Shown here: positions 24,338 to 33,317 of the stretch, piece after piece
Layout of the letters: each line of letters opens with the position of its first letter
How positions within the stretch are numbered: the first letter of the stretch is position 1
Assembly (NCBI RefSeq): GCF_000024005.1
Contig: NC_013132.1
Location: 5,698,001-5,762,000 of the forward strand
Source of the DNA: Chitinophaga pinensis DSM 2588
GTDB taxonomy: Bacteria > Bacteroidota > Bacteroidia > Chitinophagales > Chitinophagaceae
Length of the DNA: 64,000 bases
Direction: 5' to 3'
Translations under genes and position numbers: made by a program
The notes under the pieces: model-generated
Databases searched by the model: none
What the model saw: the letters and a program-made list of their open reading frames with translations, nothing else
What the model was told of the DNA's origin: nothing

Positions 24338-27300
24338 ATGCTCGTCAGTAACAAACACTTTACGCCTGTTATAGGACTCGATATTCACATTGTAATACTG
24401 CTCGGTTTTCCCATTCCATTGCCACATCCATATATCGGTCTGGTGATTGATCCCATGGACTATATCCCCTTTATCGGGGCCACCACCAAAGTAAATCATG
24501 TGCCCAGGGGTAAAAGCGACACCTCCGGTCTTATCATCATATTATTTCATATTCCAATGGGCGGCCCTTTTCTGCTGGCTCCTATGATCGGACACGATTC
24601 TGTCAACTTCTTCGGTAGTAAGACCGTCAAAGTAGAAGGCAATCTCATGACGCCTTCCGGACACATGCTGATGACCTGCAATGACATTGGTATCCCGCTT
24701 TCCCTGCAGCCCGGAAAGAAGTTGAAGCCGATTCCCAGCATATATCTGCCAACCTCCTTTTCTATTCCGCTGTCCTTTGGCAAACCTGTAATGGTCGGCG
24801 GTCCTTATATACCGGATTGGGCAGGTGCATTACTGAACCTGGTCATGTCTTTTGGCTTTGGCGCATTGATGAAAGGATTGGGAAAAGGCTTAAAGAAACT
24901 GGGCAAAGCGGCTAAAAAAGCTAAAAGGAAAATCACTGATTTCAACCTGGCACGGCAGAATAGCCTGGGTAGTAACAAACTCAGCGGACTGCTTTGTAAG
25001 ATGGGTTTTGAACCGGTTGATCTCGTGCAGGGCATTGTGGTATATGAGGGTACGGACTTTGAATTGCCCGGTCCCATCCCGCTTAGCTGGGAACGCTGCT
25101 GGAACAGTGACAGTACTTATCAGGGACCACTAGGTCATGGTACTCATTTAAGCTATGACATGCGGGTGCTGGATTTCGCGGAAGAAGAAGCGACCTGCTT
25201 ATTATTGGGAGATGGCCGCCGTGTTATATTCGACAGACTCCCCTACCCTGGTGACAGTGAGTTTGACCGTTCTGAAAGGATGACACTCACCCGGACCGAC
25301 CTGGATGAATACCTGCTGTTCAATCACCAGGAACGACTCTTTTATCATTTCCGCTCACTACAACCTGGCGATACCGAATACCGGCTTTATTCCATCAGTG
25401 ATGAAGCCGGATTCATGATCAGTTTTCACTACAATAACAAGGGAGCTCTGATCCGTATCGTCGACAGTGCAGGACGACACCTGCATATAGAAAATGACTC
25501 CAAAGGACGTATTACGGGCGTCCGTGCGCATCACCGTGGACAACAGAAACAGCTGGTCCGCTATGAATATAATACCGCTGGTGATATGACCGCCATTATT
25601 GACGCACTGGAACAGACAACCCGGATGCAATATCATCAGCACCTGATGATGAAGAAAACAGACCGTAACGGACAAAGCTTTTACTGGGAATATGACGGCA
25701 AAGGACGTTGTGTGCATACCTGGGGAGATGAAGGGCTGCTGGAAGGACGGATCGAATACAATCCACAGGAAGGCTATAACCTGGTAACGAATGCCCTCGG
25801 TCAGACCACCACTTACTACTACACACCAGACTTCCTGGTGACACAGATAAAAGATCCGCTGGGCAACTCGCAGTTCACAGCATATACAGAAGATGCGGAG
25901 ATCTACCGGGAAATAGATGAAGAAGCCAATGTAACCGGTTATGCCTATGACGAAAAAGGCAACCGCACTCAAATTATACACCCGGATGGCAGTACAATAT
26001 TCTTCAACTATGATGATGAAGACCGGCTCTTACTCAGCGTAGGCGCACAGGGCGGCAGCCGCTCTTATGTGTATTATGAAGAGGGACCATTGAAGGGACT
26101 CCTGCACAGCTTTACAGAAGCGGACGGCAGAATGAGCATTTTCAGTTACAATGAAAAGAAACTGCTGGTAAAAGTAGAAGACAGACAGCGCAACAGTACC
26201 CTGCTGGAATATGATGAAGACCACAATATTTCAGCACTTATCCTGCAAAATGGAGGCCATAGCAGCTGGCAATACGATGCCTGGGGACAATGTATCCATA
26301 CAGTCAATTCCCTCCAGCAGGAGCAGCATTTCCGTTATGATCTGCTGGGCCGTGCTACGGAGATCTTATACGCCGACGGCAATCAGCTGCAACTACGATA
26401 CAATGCCTATAACGAGGTAGTAGAGGCAAAAGACAGGAACCGGCATCTCCGCTTTGCATACACCCCACTGGGCAGTGTCAGGATGCGTGAAGAGAATGGC
26501 GCTAAGCTCCATTTCCTGTATAACAATGCAGAACAGCTGACCAGTCTGATCAACGAAAAAGGAGAAATGTACCGCCTGGGTCGTAATGGCCGTGGAGATA
26601 TTATCCATGAAACCGGCTTTGACGGTATACAGAGACATTACCACCGGGATGCGGCAGGCAAAGTAGTCAGGACCGAACGTCCCGGCCACCGCTGGACGGA
26701 ATATGAATATGATTTCAATGGTCGCGTGACCCGGGCAGAACATAGTGACGGCAGCTGGGAAACCTATAGCTACGACCGGAACGGTCAGCTGATAGAAGCG
26801 ATGAATGAGCATAGCACGGTCAGACTGCAACGCGATGCCATGGGACGTATTGTGCAGGAATATCAGAATGAGTTTACCGTCAGCAGTACCTATGACAAAC
26901 ACAATCGCCGTCAGCAGGTGCAAAGCAGTCTGGGAGCTGATCTGCTTATACAGCGCAATGCATTGGGTGAAGTCACCGGTATGCAGGCAGATGTGGCAGG
27001 ATCTGCTCAGCCATGGCATACGGAGATCCTCCGGAATATACAAGGACTGGAAATCGGGCGTATACTACCCGCCGGAATAGAAAGTACCTGCACCTACAAC
27101 CCACTGGGCTTGCCGGAAAGCTATGTCGCTACTATCGGTGGCAACAGCATCCGCCGCAGACATTATAGCTGGGATGCGGCCCAGCAACTGAAACAGATTG
27201 TCAATGGCATTACCCATGGAGTCGTTAAATACAGTCATGACGATACCGGTAATCTGACCTGGGCGCAATATGAAGATGGTCAGTATGACTATCGCCTGCC

Positions 27301-28543
27301 TGATAAAACAGGTAATATTTACCGTACACAGGCAAGGAATGATCGCAAATACGGCCCCGGTGGTAAACTGGCCGAAAGTACAGAGGCCCGTTTCATTTAT
27401 GACGAGGAAGGCTTCCTGGTGAAAAAGATCGATCTGAAAGCTGCCGATGCAGTATGGCAATACGAGTGGTATGGCAACGGCATGTTGAAGAAAGTGACCC
27501 GTCCTGACAACAAGGTCGTGGAGTTCCGTTACGACGCATTGGGACGACGCATAGAAAAGCAATATAAGGGACAGATTACGCGCTTTGTATGGGATGGTAA
27601 TATCACACTCCATCAATGGCATTATCCTGCCAGTGAACGGCCTGCAATTGAAATTGACGAACTGGGAGATATAAGGCAGCATCATCCGGAACCTGTGCCT
27701 GCTGAAAATCTGATCACCTGGGTATTTGAAGAAGGTACGCTGATACCGGTCGCTAAGCTGACCCAAGACGCCAGATATGCTATCCTCTCCGATTACCTGG
27801 GTACACCGGCGGAAGCCTACGATGCCTCCGGGGAAAAGGTATGGGAAGGGGAATTGGATATTTATGGAAAGCTGCGTAAGTTAGCCGGCGCCAGCGATTT
27901 TATTCCATTCCGCCGGCAGGGACAATATGAAGATGTCGAAACGGGCTTATACTATAACCGTTTCCGATATTATAGTCCGCTGGAAGGACTGTATATCAGT
28001 CAGGATCCGATCCGACTGGAAGGCGGCAGCCGGTTCTATGAATATTCCAGGTGCCCGACCCTGATACTGGATCCATTTGGTCTGGTAGACTTCTATCACG
28101 CTACTTCCAGTCCGGGCGCCACAAAGGGTGTATTAGGCGGGGTCGATCCTTCAACAGGACGGCCTAACCTCGATTTCAACCCATCTGGACAGGGCGGTTT
28201 TTATGTCACCAATGACCTGGAACAGGCACGTAGCTGGGTGAAAAATGGCGGTTCTGTGATCCATTATGATATACCGGAAAGCGAACTGGCCAAGCTGAGT
28301 ATTAAAACATTTGACAGCGCTTCAGATGAATGGGCAGACTATGTTAAACAGGGAAGAGCGGGTACCCTGGCGCATGACTTTGACGGTGTCGAAGGGCCAA
28401 TGATCGCTCTCAAAGCCAGTAAAAAAGCAGGTAAGCCGAAACCTGTTAAATTACAGCCGGACGGCAGACTCGGACATCAGCTGGCCATCTTCACCGATAA
28501 GGCAGCAAAACTCTTTGATAAATTCTTAAAAGGTTGCGTATAA
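24338..28543 (+). CDS. PAAR-RHS polymorphic toxin with DUF3990-like (ADP-ribosyltransferase-type) C-terminus
   Basis: The 1401-residue protein begins with a PAAR-like spike-tip domain (about 1-150): KHFTPVIGLDIHIV, PHPYIGLVIDPMDYIPFIG and TCNDIGIP. A basic Gly/Lys/Ala linker follows (about 175-200), then a DUF6531-like segment, about 850 residues of YD/RHS repeats, and the RHS core ending in YYNRFRYYSPLEGLYISQDP and ILDPFGL at residue 1249. The last 152 residues are the variable toxin: FYHATSS, RPNLDFNPSG, GGFYVTNDLEQARSWV and DEWADYVKQGR resemble DUF3990, an ADP-ribosyltransferase-like fold. It is probably delivered by a contractile injection system (type VI or eCIS) whose genes are not in the window. 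An immunity candidate follows after one base. Confidence 0.9.
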   Translation: MLVSNKHFTPVIGLDIHIVILLGFPIPLPHPYIGLVIDPMDYIPFIGATTKVNHVPRGKSDTSGLIIILFHIPMGGPFLLAPMIGHDSVNFFGSKTVKVEGNLMTPSGHMLMTCNDIGIPLSLQPGKKLKPIPSIYLPTSFSIPLSFGKPVMVGGPYIPDWAGALLNLVMSFGFGALMKGLGKGLKKLGKAAKKAKRKITDFNLARQNSLGSNKLSGLLCKMGFEPVDLVQGIVVYEGTDFELPGPIPLSWERCWNSDSTYQGPLGHGTHLSYDMRVLDFAEEEATCLLLGDGRRVIFDRLPYPGDSEFDRSERMTLTRTDLDEYLLFNHQERLFYHFRSLQPGDTEYRLYSISDEAGFMISFHYNNKGALIRIVDSAGRHLHIENDSKGRITGVRAHHRGQQKQLVRYEYNTAGDMTAIIDALEQTTRMQYHQHLMMKKTDRNGQSFYWEYDGKGRCVHTWGDEGLLEGRIEYNPQEGYNLVTNALGQTTTYYYTPDFLVTQIKDPLGNSQFTAYTEDAEIYREIDEEANVTGYAYDEKGNRTQIIHPDGSTIFFNYDDEDRLLLSVGAQGGSRSYVYYEEGPLKGLLHSFTEADGRMSIFSYNEKKLLVKVEDRQRNSTLLEYDEDHNISALILQNGGHSSWQYDAWGQCIHTVNSLQQEQHFRYDLLGRATEILYADGNQLQLRYNAYNEVVEAKDRNRHLRFAYTPLGSVRMREENGAKLHFLYNNAEQLTSLINEKGEMYRLGRNGRGDIIHETGFDGIQRHYHRDAAGKVVRTERPGHRWTEYEYDFNGRVTRAEHSDGSWETYSYDRNGQLIEAMNEHSTVRLQRDAMGRIVQEYQNEFTVSSTYDKHNRRQQVQSSLGADLLIQRNALGEVTGMQADVAGSAQPWHTEILRNIQGLEIGRILPAGIESTCTYNPLGLPESYVATIGGNSIRRRHYSWDAAQQLKQIVNGITHGVVKYSHDDTGNLTWAQYEDGQYDYRLPDKTGNIYRTQARNDRKYGPGGKLAESTEARFIYDEEGFLVKKIDLKAADAVWQYEWYGNGMLKKVTRPDNKVVEFRYDALGRRIEKQYKGQITRFVWDGNITLHQWHYPASERPAIEIDELGDIRQHHPEPVPAENLITWVFEEGTLIPVAKLTQDARYAILSDYLGTPAEAYDASGEKVWEGELDIYGKLRKLAGASDFIPFRRQGQYEDVETGLYYNRFRYYSPLEGLYISQDPIRLEGGSRFYEYSRCPTLILDPFGLVDFYHATSSPGATKGVLGGVDPSTGRPNLDFNPSGQGGFYVTNDLEQARSWVKNGGSVIHYDIPESELAKLSIKTFDSASDEWADYVKQGRAGTLAHDFDGVEGPMIALKASKKAGKPKPVKLQPDGRLGHQLAIFTDKAAKLFDKFLKGCV

Positions 28544-28544
28544 A

Positions 28545-28934
28545 ATGAGTAGTATAACATACAGTAATGAATCAGGCGATATCATCCTCTTCGACCCGGA
28601 AACGTACCTGGCAATTCTGAAGGCATGTCTGCAGGAATTCTTTGGTAAATCAGAGGAATCCGCCAGTGATATCATCGGACAAAGCGGGCATCTCAGCCTT
28701 GAGAACTTCCCGCCGAAAGACTTCAACCAGATGGCATTACTGGACCATCTGACCATCTTTGACTTTGCCTATAATATGCTGCGGGACCTGCCGGATCCTT
28801 CGTTAAGCAGCTATGCCGTCCTTCCTATGGATACTTACCTTGACTGGGAGGAAGATTTCATTCAGAAAAATGAGCTGAATCCGGATTACATCTTGTATGA
28901 GGGCGAAGATGAAGATGAGGGAGAAGAAGACTAA
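28545..28934 (+). CDS. Probable immunity protein of the RHS toxin
   Basis: 129 residues, strongly acidic, ending in a run of Asp/Glu after residue 115. It starts one base after the toxin stop codon, the standard place for an immunity gene. I see no known domain; the body is predicted helical with LLDHLTIFDFAYNMLRDLPD as its most structured part. The role is inferred from position and charge: an acidic protein next to a basic ADP-ribosyltransferase-like toxin could bind and mask the active site. Confidence 0.75.
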   Translation: MSSITYSNESGDIILFDPETYLAILKACLQEFFGKSEESASDIIGQSGHLSLENFPPKDFNQMALLDHLTIFDFAYNMLRDLPDPSLSSYAVLPMDTYLDWEEDFIQKNELNPDYILYEGEDEDEGEED

Positions 28935-28961
28935 CTTTATGTCTTTAAAAACAGCCCGTTT

Positions 28962-29276
28962 ATGACAGACCCGGACTTCAATAAACTCGTCTACGAAATC
29001 GCCAGCCTGGTACCCAAAGGACGTGTCACTTCTTATGGCGCAATCGCCAAAGCTTTGGGAATGGCGAACTACTCCCGTATGGTCGGTCATGCAATGGGCG
29101 TCTGCGGAAAAAAAGTGCCTGCTCAACGCGTGGTAAACAGTCAGGGACGACTGACAGGAGAACCCGGCGGCATTGCAGCCCGCAAAAAGCTACTGGAGAA
29201 AGAAGGTGTTGAGGTAAAAAACGATAAAATAGTTAACTTCAGAAAGTTGTTCTGGGATCCATCCAGCGAACTATAA
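28962..29276 (+). CDS. Alkyltransferase-like protein (MGMT family without the acceptor Cys)
   Basis: 104 residues with the DNA-binding domain of O6-alkylguanine-DNA alkyltransferase: VPKGRVTSYGAIAKALG and NYSRMVGHAM. The PCHRV motif is replaced by PAQRV at residues 53-57, so Ala54 stands for the acceptor Cys. Such proteins bind O6-alkylguanine and flag it for nucleotide-excision repair instead of repairing it. It is 27 bases after the immunity gene but functionally unrelated; a strong terminator follows. Confidence 0.93.
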   Translation: MTDPDFNKLVYEIASLVPKGRVTSYGAIAKALGMANYSRMVGHAMGVCGKKVPAQRVVNSQGRLTGEPGGIAARKKLLEKEGVEVKNDKIVNFRKLFWDPSSEL

Positions 29277-29313
29277 GCAGCCTTACTGCTGATCCTCCAT
29301 ATAACAGCTGAAG

Positions 29314-29351
29314 GCCCTGGGGAAACAGACTTCCCCAGGGCTTTATTTTTT
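29314..29351 (+). terminator. Rho-independent terminator
   Basis: Stem GCCCTGGGGAA / TTCCCCAGGGC with a six-base loop followed by TTTATTTTTT. It ends the toxin/immunity/alkyltransferase-like run, convergent with the MtfA gene. Confidence 0.93.
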
Positions 29352-29359
29352 GCAAAACA

Positions 29360-30148
29360 TCAGTTATCTGTTGTTGTTGGTGGCTTCTGACCAAAAATCC
29401 GGCTCATTTGCGCATACATTTCAGGATGATGTTGTTTGAATCGTTCCGGTTTCTGAAAGAAATACTCCGAAGCCACTGCCAGAAATTCCGCCTCATTTGT
29501 CAATGCATACGGATTGATATCTGATCGTCCCTGCTCGATGCGACGCATTTCCTCATGCATCATTTTCAACCAGGGTACAGTATATTCATGTCGCATCAGA
29601 TTCTCAGGTATACCATCTGTCGCACCGTCTGACATATCCAGCAAATGAACAAATTCGTGAATGGCCGTATGCTCTGTACCGGGTGAGCCGGAAAATGCCT
29701 TTGTCAAAGCTGCTCTGGACAATAACATCTGTCCGTTCATATAACCGGAGCCTACCATGCCCAGTATATTCCGTTCATCTCCTTCAAACTGAAAATTGTG
29801 ATCAAAGGTATCCGGATAAAGTATCACGTTGGTGAGATTACGATATTTCCAGTCGGGAAAACCAAAGATGGGGACTACAGCACTCGCAGCAACGTACACT
29901 TTGTCCAGATCAGTGACTTCCGTACCAACACCTTCAATACGCACGTATTGTAAAAACTCATTGACCAGTGCTTCAAACCTCCCCTTTTCTTTATCATCCA
30001 GGAGCTGGTAATAACGGATATGGTCATTCAGTAAAGTTTTATAAATACCTGCCAGGGTCTGATCCTTTGCCTGCTTTTCCTTCTTACGGCGCATGTAGAG
30101 TACGATGACCAGGCAAAATAATAATAAACCGATTGTATAGAACATCAT
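29360..30148 (-). CDS. mtfA: MtfA-family (M90) zinc metallopeptidase, membrane-anchored
   Basis: 262 residues. An N-terminal helix (about 3-19) is followed by basic residues, then the MtfA domain with the zinc motif HEFVHLLDMSDG (HExxH) near residue 166 and the downstream NEAEFLAVASEYFFQKP, whose Glu is the third ligand. In E. coli MtfA is a peptidase that also binds the Mlc repressor and so affects glucose uptake; that partner need not exist here. E. coli MtfA has a similar length but no membrane anchor, so the anchor is a difference worth noting. It is monocistronic. Confidence 0.88.
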   Translation of the reverse strand: MMFYTIGLLLFCLVIVLYMRRKKEKQAKDQTLAGIYKTLLNDHIRYYQLLDDKEKGRFEALVNEFLQYVRIEGVGTEVTDLDKVYVAASAVVPIFGFPDWKYRNLTNVILYPDTFDHNFQFEGDERNILGMVGSGYMNGQMLLSRAALTKAFSGSPGTEHTAIHEFVHLLDMSDGATDGIPENLMRHEYTVPWLKMMHEEMRRIEQGRSDINPYALTNEAEFLAVASEYFFQKPERFKQHHPEMYAQMSRIFGQKPPTTTDN

Positions 30149-30239
30149 GCATTAAATGTAAGTAAAATACACCAGCAGCCACCGCACTTTGCCAGGTTCC
30201 AAAGCAGGGACTGGCAAACAGGAAAGAGAATCCATAATT

Positions 30240-30265
30240 ATTACAATGCCCTAATGCATTGTAAT
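30240..30265. promoter_or_regulatory. Dyad upstream of the dihydroxyacetone kinase gene
   Basis: ATTACAATGC (30240-30249) and GCATTGTAAT (30256-30265) are perfect 10-bp arms around CCTAAT, 62 bases before the kinase ATG. This is the size of a repressor operator. No regulator gene lies directly beside it except mtfA, which is divergent. Confidence 0.55.
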
Positions 30266-30327
30266 CGGTAATTTTATGCTTATTTTAAGATAAGATTACA
30301 GGACATAACCCGCTGAAAAGAAATATT

Positions 30328-31947
30328 ATGAAGTTCTTTATAAACGAAGTTGACCAGATCGTAAATGAATCAATTGATGGCCTGTTAACCAATCCCAGGT
30401 TGGCCAAACTGGATAGTTTCCCTCAGGTACGCGTGGTCGTGCGAAAAGATTGGGATAAGTCTAAAGTAGCCGTTATTTCAGGTGGAGGCTCCGGGCATGA
30501 ACCTGCCCATGCGGGTTTTGTGGGTAAGGGAATGCTGACTGCGGCTATCTGTGGCGATATATTCGCTTCTCCTTCTGTGGATGCGGTATTGTCGGCTATT
30601 CTGGCAGTCACCGGACCAGCGGGATGTTTGCTTGTCATTAAGAATTATACCGGCGACAGACTGAATTTCGGTCTGGCCGCTGAACAGGCCCGCGCCTTAG
30701 GTTATAACGTTGAAACGCTGATCGTGGGAGACGATATTGCGCTTGGTAAGGAAGTACACAGAAGAGGACTTGCGGGAACACTGTTTGTCCATAAAATAGC
30801 CGGACAACTGGCAGAAGAAGGTGGTTCGCTTGCAGAAGTAAGCCGTGTTGCTCATACTGTTGCAGGACAGATTGCTTCGATCGGTCTATCCTTATCAGAA
30901 TACCGGCAATTGGGACAGGCATTCCACTCCCGTTTGCGGGATGACCAGGTAGAGCTGGGCTTAGGCATACATGGTGAACCAGGCATCGATATCATTCCTT
31001 ATGATAAGGCAGATAAGCTGATGGAGATCGTTGTAAAAAAGTTACTGGAAAGTTTAGCAGTTCCCGATAGCCGCTATGCACTGCTCTTTAATAATATGGG
31101 CGGTGTCAGTCCGGTGGAAATGGGCCTCCTGGTCAATTCTTTCCGGAAGAGCACTTTTGCCGCACAGGTGGATTATCTCATTGGTCCCTCTCCGATGATG
31201 TCTTCCATCAATATGAACGGTTTCTCCATATCCGTCTTGCAGTTATCTGATGAACTTGAGCGTTTACTGCTATCTTATGCGGAGCCTTCCGCCTGGCAGC
31301 TGCACCGCTTTAAAACGCCAATAACGGTAGAAAGTCCGGTATTGCCGCCTACCATTCAATATCCTGCTTCCGCCAATGCAACGGTGAGAGCGCTGATACA
31401 AGGTATTGCCAGTCTGCTGGTGAGCATCGAAACAGAGATCAATATGCTGGATGCGAAAGTAGGAGACGGAGACGCCGGTTCTACTTTTGCGCTGGCGGGT
31501 AAACTGATACTCTCCCATCTTGACCAGCTACCCTTGAATGAGACGGATAAACTCCTGACGACTATTGGTCGCCTGATGGCAAGACAAGCCGGTGGATCCA
31601 GCGGCGTACTATTGTCTATTCTCTTCACGGCTGCAGGCAGTGCTTATGCAGAAGAGGCAGATCTTGGGAAAGCCTTATCCGCAGGACTACAAAGCGTCAA
31701 ACATTTCGGGGGTGCAAAAGTTGGCGACAGAACCATGATAGATGCCCTGGAACCTGCTTTTGCCGCTTTAGATACCTCGCTGGCACAAGCTGCCTTACAA
31801 GCACGTGAAGGGGCAGAAAGCACCAGAAGAATACTCAATACAAAATTCGGCCGTTCTTCTTACCTGGCTGAAAATACGCTGAGAGATATTCCCGATCCGG
31901 GAGCAGAGGTGATTGCCAGGGTTTTTGAGTATGTTGCTGCACAGTAA
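30328..31947 (+). CDS. ATP-dependent dihydroxyacetone kinase (fused DAK1-DAK2)
   Basis: 539 residues, single chain. The DAK1 part (about 1-325) has GGGSGHEPAH, KNYTGDRLNFGLA and His215 in LGIHGEPG, the His that binds dihydroxyacetone covalently. The DAK2 part (about 350-539) has the ATP/magnesium motif KVGDGDAGSTF, QAGGSSGVLLS and GGAKVGDRTMIDAL. It phosphorylates dihydroxyacetone, or glyceraldehyde, with ATP. This is the ATP-dependent form, not the PTS-linked DhaKLM set. It stands alone behind a dyad operator; a decayed gene follows. Confidence 0.94.
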   Translation: MKFFINEVDQIVNESIDGLLTNPRLAKLDSFPQVRVVVRKDWDKSKVAVISGGGSGHEPAHAGFVGKGMLTAAICGDIFASPSVDAVLSAILAVTGPAGCLLVIKNYTGDRLNFGLAAEQARALGYNVETLIVGDDIALGKEVHRRGLAGTLFVHKIAGQLAEEGGSLAEVSRVAHTVAGQIASIGLSLSEYRQLGQAFHSRLRDDQVELGLGIHGEPGIDIIPYDKADKLMEIVVKKLLESLAVPDSRYALLFNNMGGVSPVEMGLLVNSFRKSTFAAQVDYLIGPSPMMSSINMNGFSISVLQLSDELERLLLSYAEPSAWQLHRFKTPITVESPVLPPTIQYPASANATVRALIQGIASLLVSIETEINMLDAKVGDGDAGSTFALAGKLILSHLDQLPLNETDKLLTTIGRLMARQAGGSSGVLLSILFTAAGSAYAEEADLGKALSAGLQSVKHFGGAKVGDRTMIDALEPAFAALDTSLAQAALQAREGAESTRRILNTKFGRSSYLAENTLRDIPDPGAEVIARVFEYVAAQ

Positions 31948-31970
31948 AACTCATTTCCTGATTTATATCT

Positions 31971-32150
31971 ATGCAACAAGACACACTGATTATCGGCTGC
32001 AACGGCTCTGTGGCAGCTATCCCGGACCAATGACGGTCAGGAAGTATGGCGAACTAAATTACGTCAGGAAATACTCGGCGGCATATCCTTAGAAATGTAC
32101 CTGTGTCAACGCCAGGAGGCCGTATCCTACTCAACGAAGCAGATAAAACT
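31971..32150 (+). pseudogene. Remnant of a PQQ-like beta-propeller gene
   Basis: From ATG 31971 the frame reads MQQDTLIIGCNGSVAAI and then meets TGA at 32031. A shift of frame at about 32026-32030 restores NDGQEVWRTKLRQEILGG, a typical propeller blade, and a third frame gives GGRILLNEADK further on. Two shifts and the short length mean a decayed fragment. The parent was probably a PQQ-type repeat protein. It lies between the dihydroxyacetone kinase gene and the 3' end of the AraC-type gene. Confidence 0.6.
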
Positions 32151-32154
32151 TCGT

Positions 32155-33030
32155 CTATATCAGTTGCTTGCTCGCAGAAGGTGACTGACCAAAGTGTGCC
32201 TTAAATAAACGTGAAAAGTGTGCGCTGCTTTCAAATCCAAGGGAATAACACACATTCTTTACGCTCATACCCGTTGCCAGCATTTCCCTTGCTTTTGTCA
32301 GGCGTTTCTGACGGATCCAGGCAGCAGGCGTCGTATGATAAATAGCATGGAAATCGCGCTTAAAACTACTCAGGCTTCTGCCGCACAGATAAGCCAGATC
32401 ATTCAGCGATATGGGATTAGCATAATTTTCCTCTACAACAGTGGGTATATCTGCATAAACCTGTTGTTTCAGCTGTAATAACTGCTGTAACAGATTCCTG
32501 TCTGTACTCGTCAGGTCATATAGCAGCTCCAGCATTTTCAGTCTGATCAGTCCACCATCGATCTGTTCCTGGTCATGAAAGTAAGGCTTTACTGACTCAA
32601 AGAATTTCAATAGGCGGTCGTTCACAGGCTTCGGACAGATCCTGGCTGCTTCTGCTGTTTCCACAGATTCTATCCTGGCCATTTTTATAAAATCGATAAT
32701 GAATTCCTCCTTCAGGAAGAACATCATACTTTCATACAGATAGCCCATTTCGGGATTACCGATCTTGTCGTAGTTGATCTGTGAAGCCTTCTTCATCAGG
32801 ATCATCTCATTCTTCCTGATCACATATTCCATCTTCCCGTGCGTGATCACGTTTGTCCCTTCCAATACCACCAGCAGCATCGCTTCTTCCAGGTACTGAC
32901 TCCCTTTCTTGCTGGTTGAATTGGTATGCGAGCAGGACTCTACAATAGACAATCCATCCAGTTTCAATGCGTTATGATAATGCGGGGCAGAGATCAATCC
33001 AAACGGAATCTTCAATACTTTTGTGTTCAA
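32155..33030 (-). CDS. AraC-family transcription regulator (TTG start)
   Basis: 291 residues. An N-terminal sensing domain (about 1-180) precedes the double helix-turn-helix: LNDLAYLCGRSLSSFKRDFH, then AREMLATGMSVKNVCYSLGF and SSAHFSRLFKAHFGQSP. No ATG lies near the N-terminus: the only start in frame after the upstream stop is TTG at 33030, which keeps the natural domain. It is divergent from the zinc alcohol dehydrogenase gene. Two tandem TGGAC pairs in the intergenic region are likely its binding sites, so it probably regulates itself and the dehydrogenase. Confidence 0.9.
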   Translation of the reverse strand: MNTKVLKIPFGLISAPHYHNALKLDGLSIVESCSHTNSTSKKGSQYLEEAMLLVVLEGTNVITHGKMEYVIRKNEMILMKKASQINYDKIGNPEMGYLYESMMFFLKEEFIIDFIKMARIESVETAEAARICPKPVNDRLLKFFESVKPYFHDQEQIDGGLIRLKMLELLYDLTSTDRNLLQQLLQLKQQVYADIPTVVEENYANPISLNDLAYLCGRSLSSFKRDFHAIYHTTPAAWIRQKRLTKAREMLATGMSVKNVCYSLGFESSAHFSRLFKAHFGQSPSASKQLI

Positions 33031-33091
33031 TCCTATAAAAATTTGATAGCTACGAAGTTACAATACAAGTAGCTGATTTTATGACTAATTA

Positions 33092-33118
33092 GTCCATATT
33101 TATTTGCAAAAACGTCCA
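33092..33118 (-). promoter_or_regulatory. Tandem TGGAC repeats near the AraC-type gene
   Basis: GTCCA at 33092-33096 and 33114-33118 (TGGAC on the minus strand), exactly 22 bases apart. AraC-type proteins bind direct half-sites about 21 bases apart. The pair points toward the regulator gene, 62 bases before its start. Confidence 0.65.
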
Positions 33119-33184
33119 GATCTGTCTTTATGTACGACGCTGACCTTTTTTGTCAAGCCATTTGCCCCGTATAAAAAAATGCAT

Positions 33185-33211
33185 TGGACGTAAAAGTCAA
33201 AAAACATGGAC
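33185..33211 (+). promoter_or_regulatory. Tandem TGGAC repeats near the alcohol dehydrogenase gene
   Basis: TGGACGTAAAAGT at 33185 and TGGACCGTAAAGT at 33207, exactly 22 bases apart and pointing toward the dehydrogenase gene, about 110 bases before its start. Together with the opposite pair at 33092-33118 this makes a symmetric divergent control region. Confidence 0.65.
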
Positions 33212-33317
33212 CGTAAAGTGCTATGATAATTCTCTTAATAACTGAATTTTGCCTCTGTAAACAGAACACGTAAACATTTAATTGCCAGGTGCAGTTATAC
33301 TTAAAAACATTACTACC

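Noticed and set aside
26393..27766. Two long open frames antisense to the RHS repeats
   Set aside because: RHS repeats commonly create long antisense frames; the translations contain no family motif.
24338..28543. A complete type VI secretion locus
   Set aside because: Only the PAAR-RHS effector is present; no sheath, baseplate, tube or membrane-complex genes are in the window.
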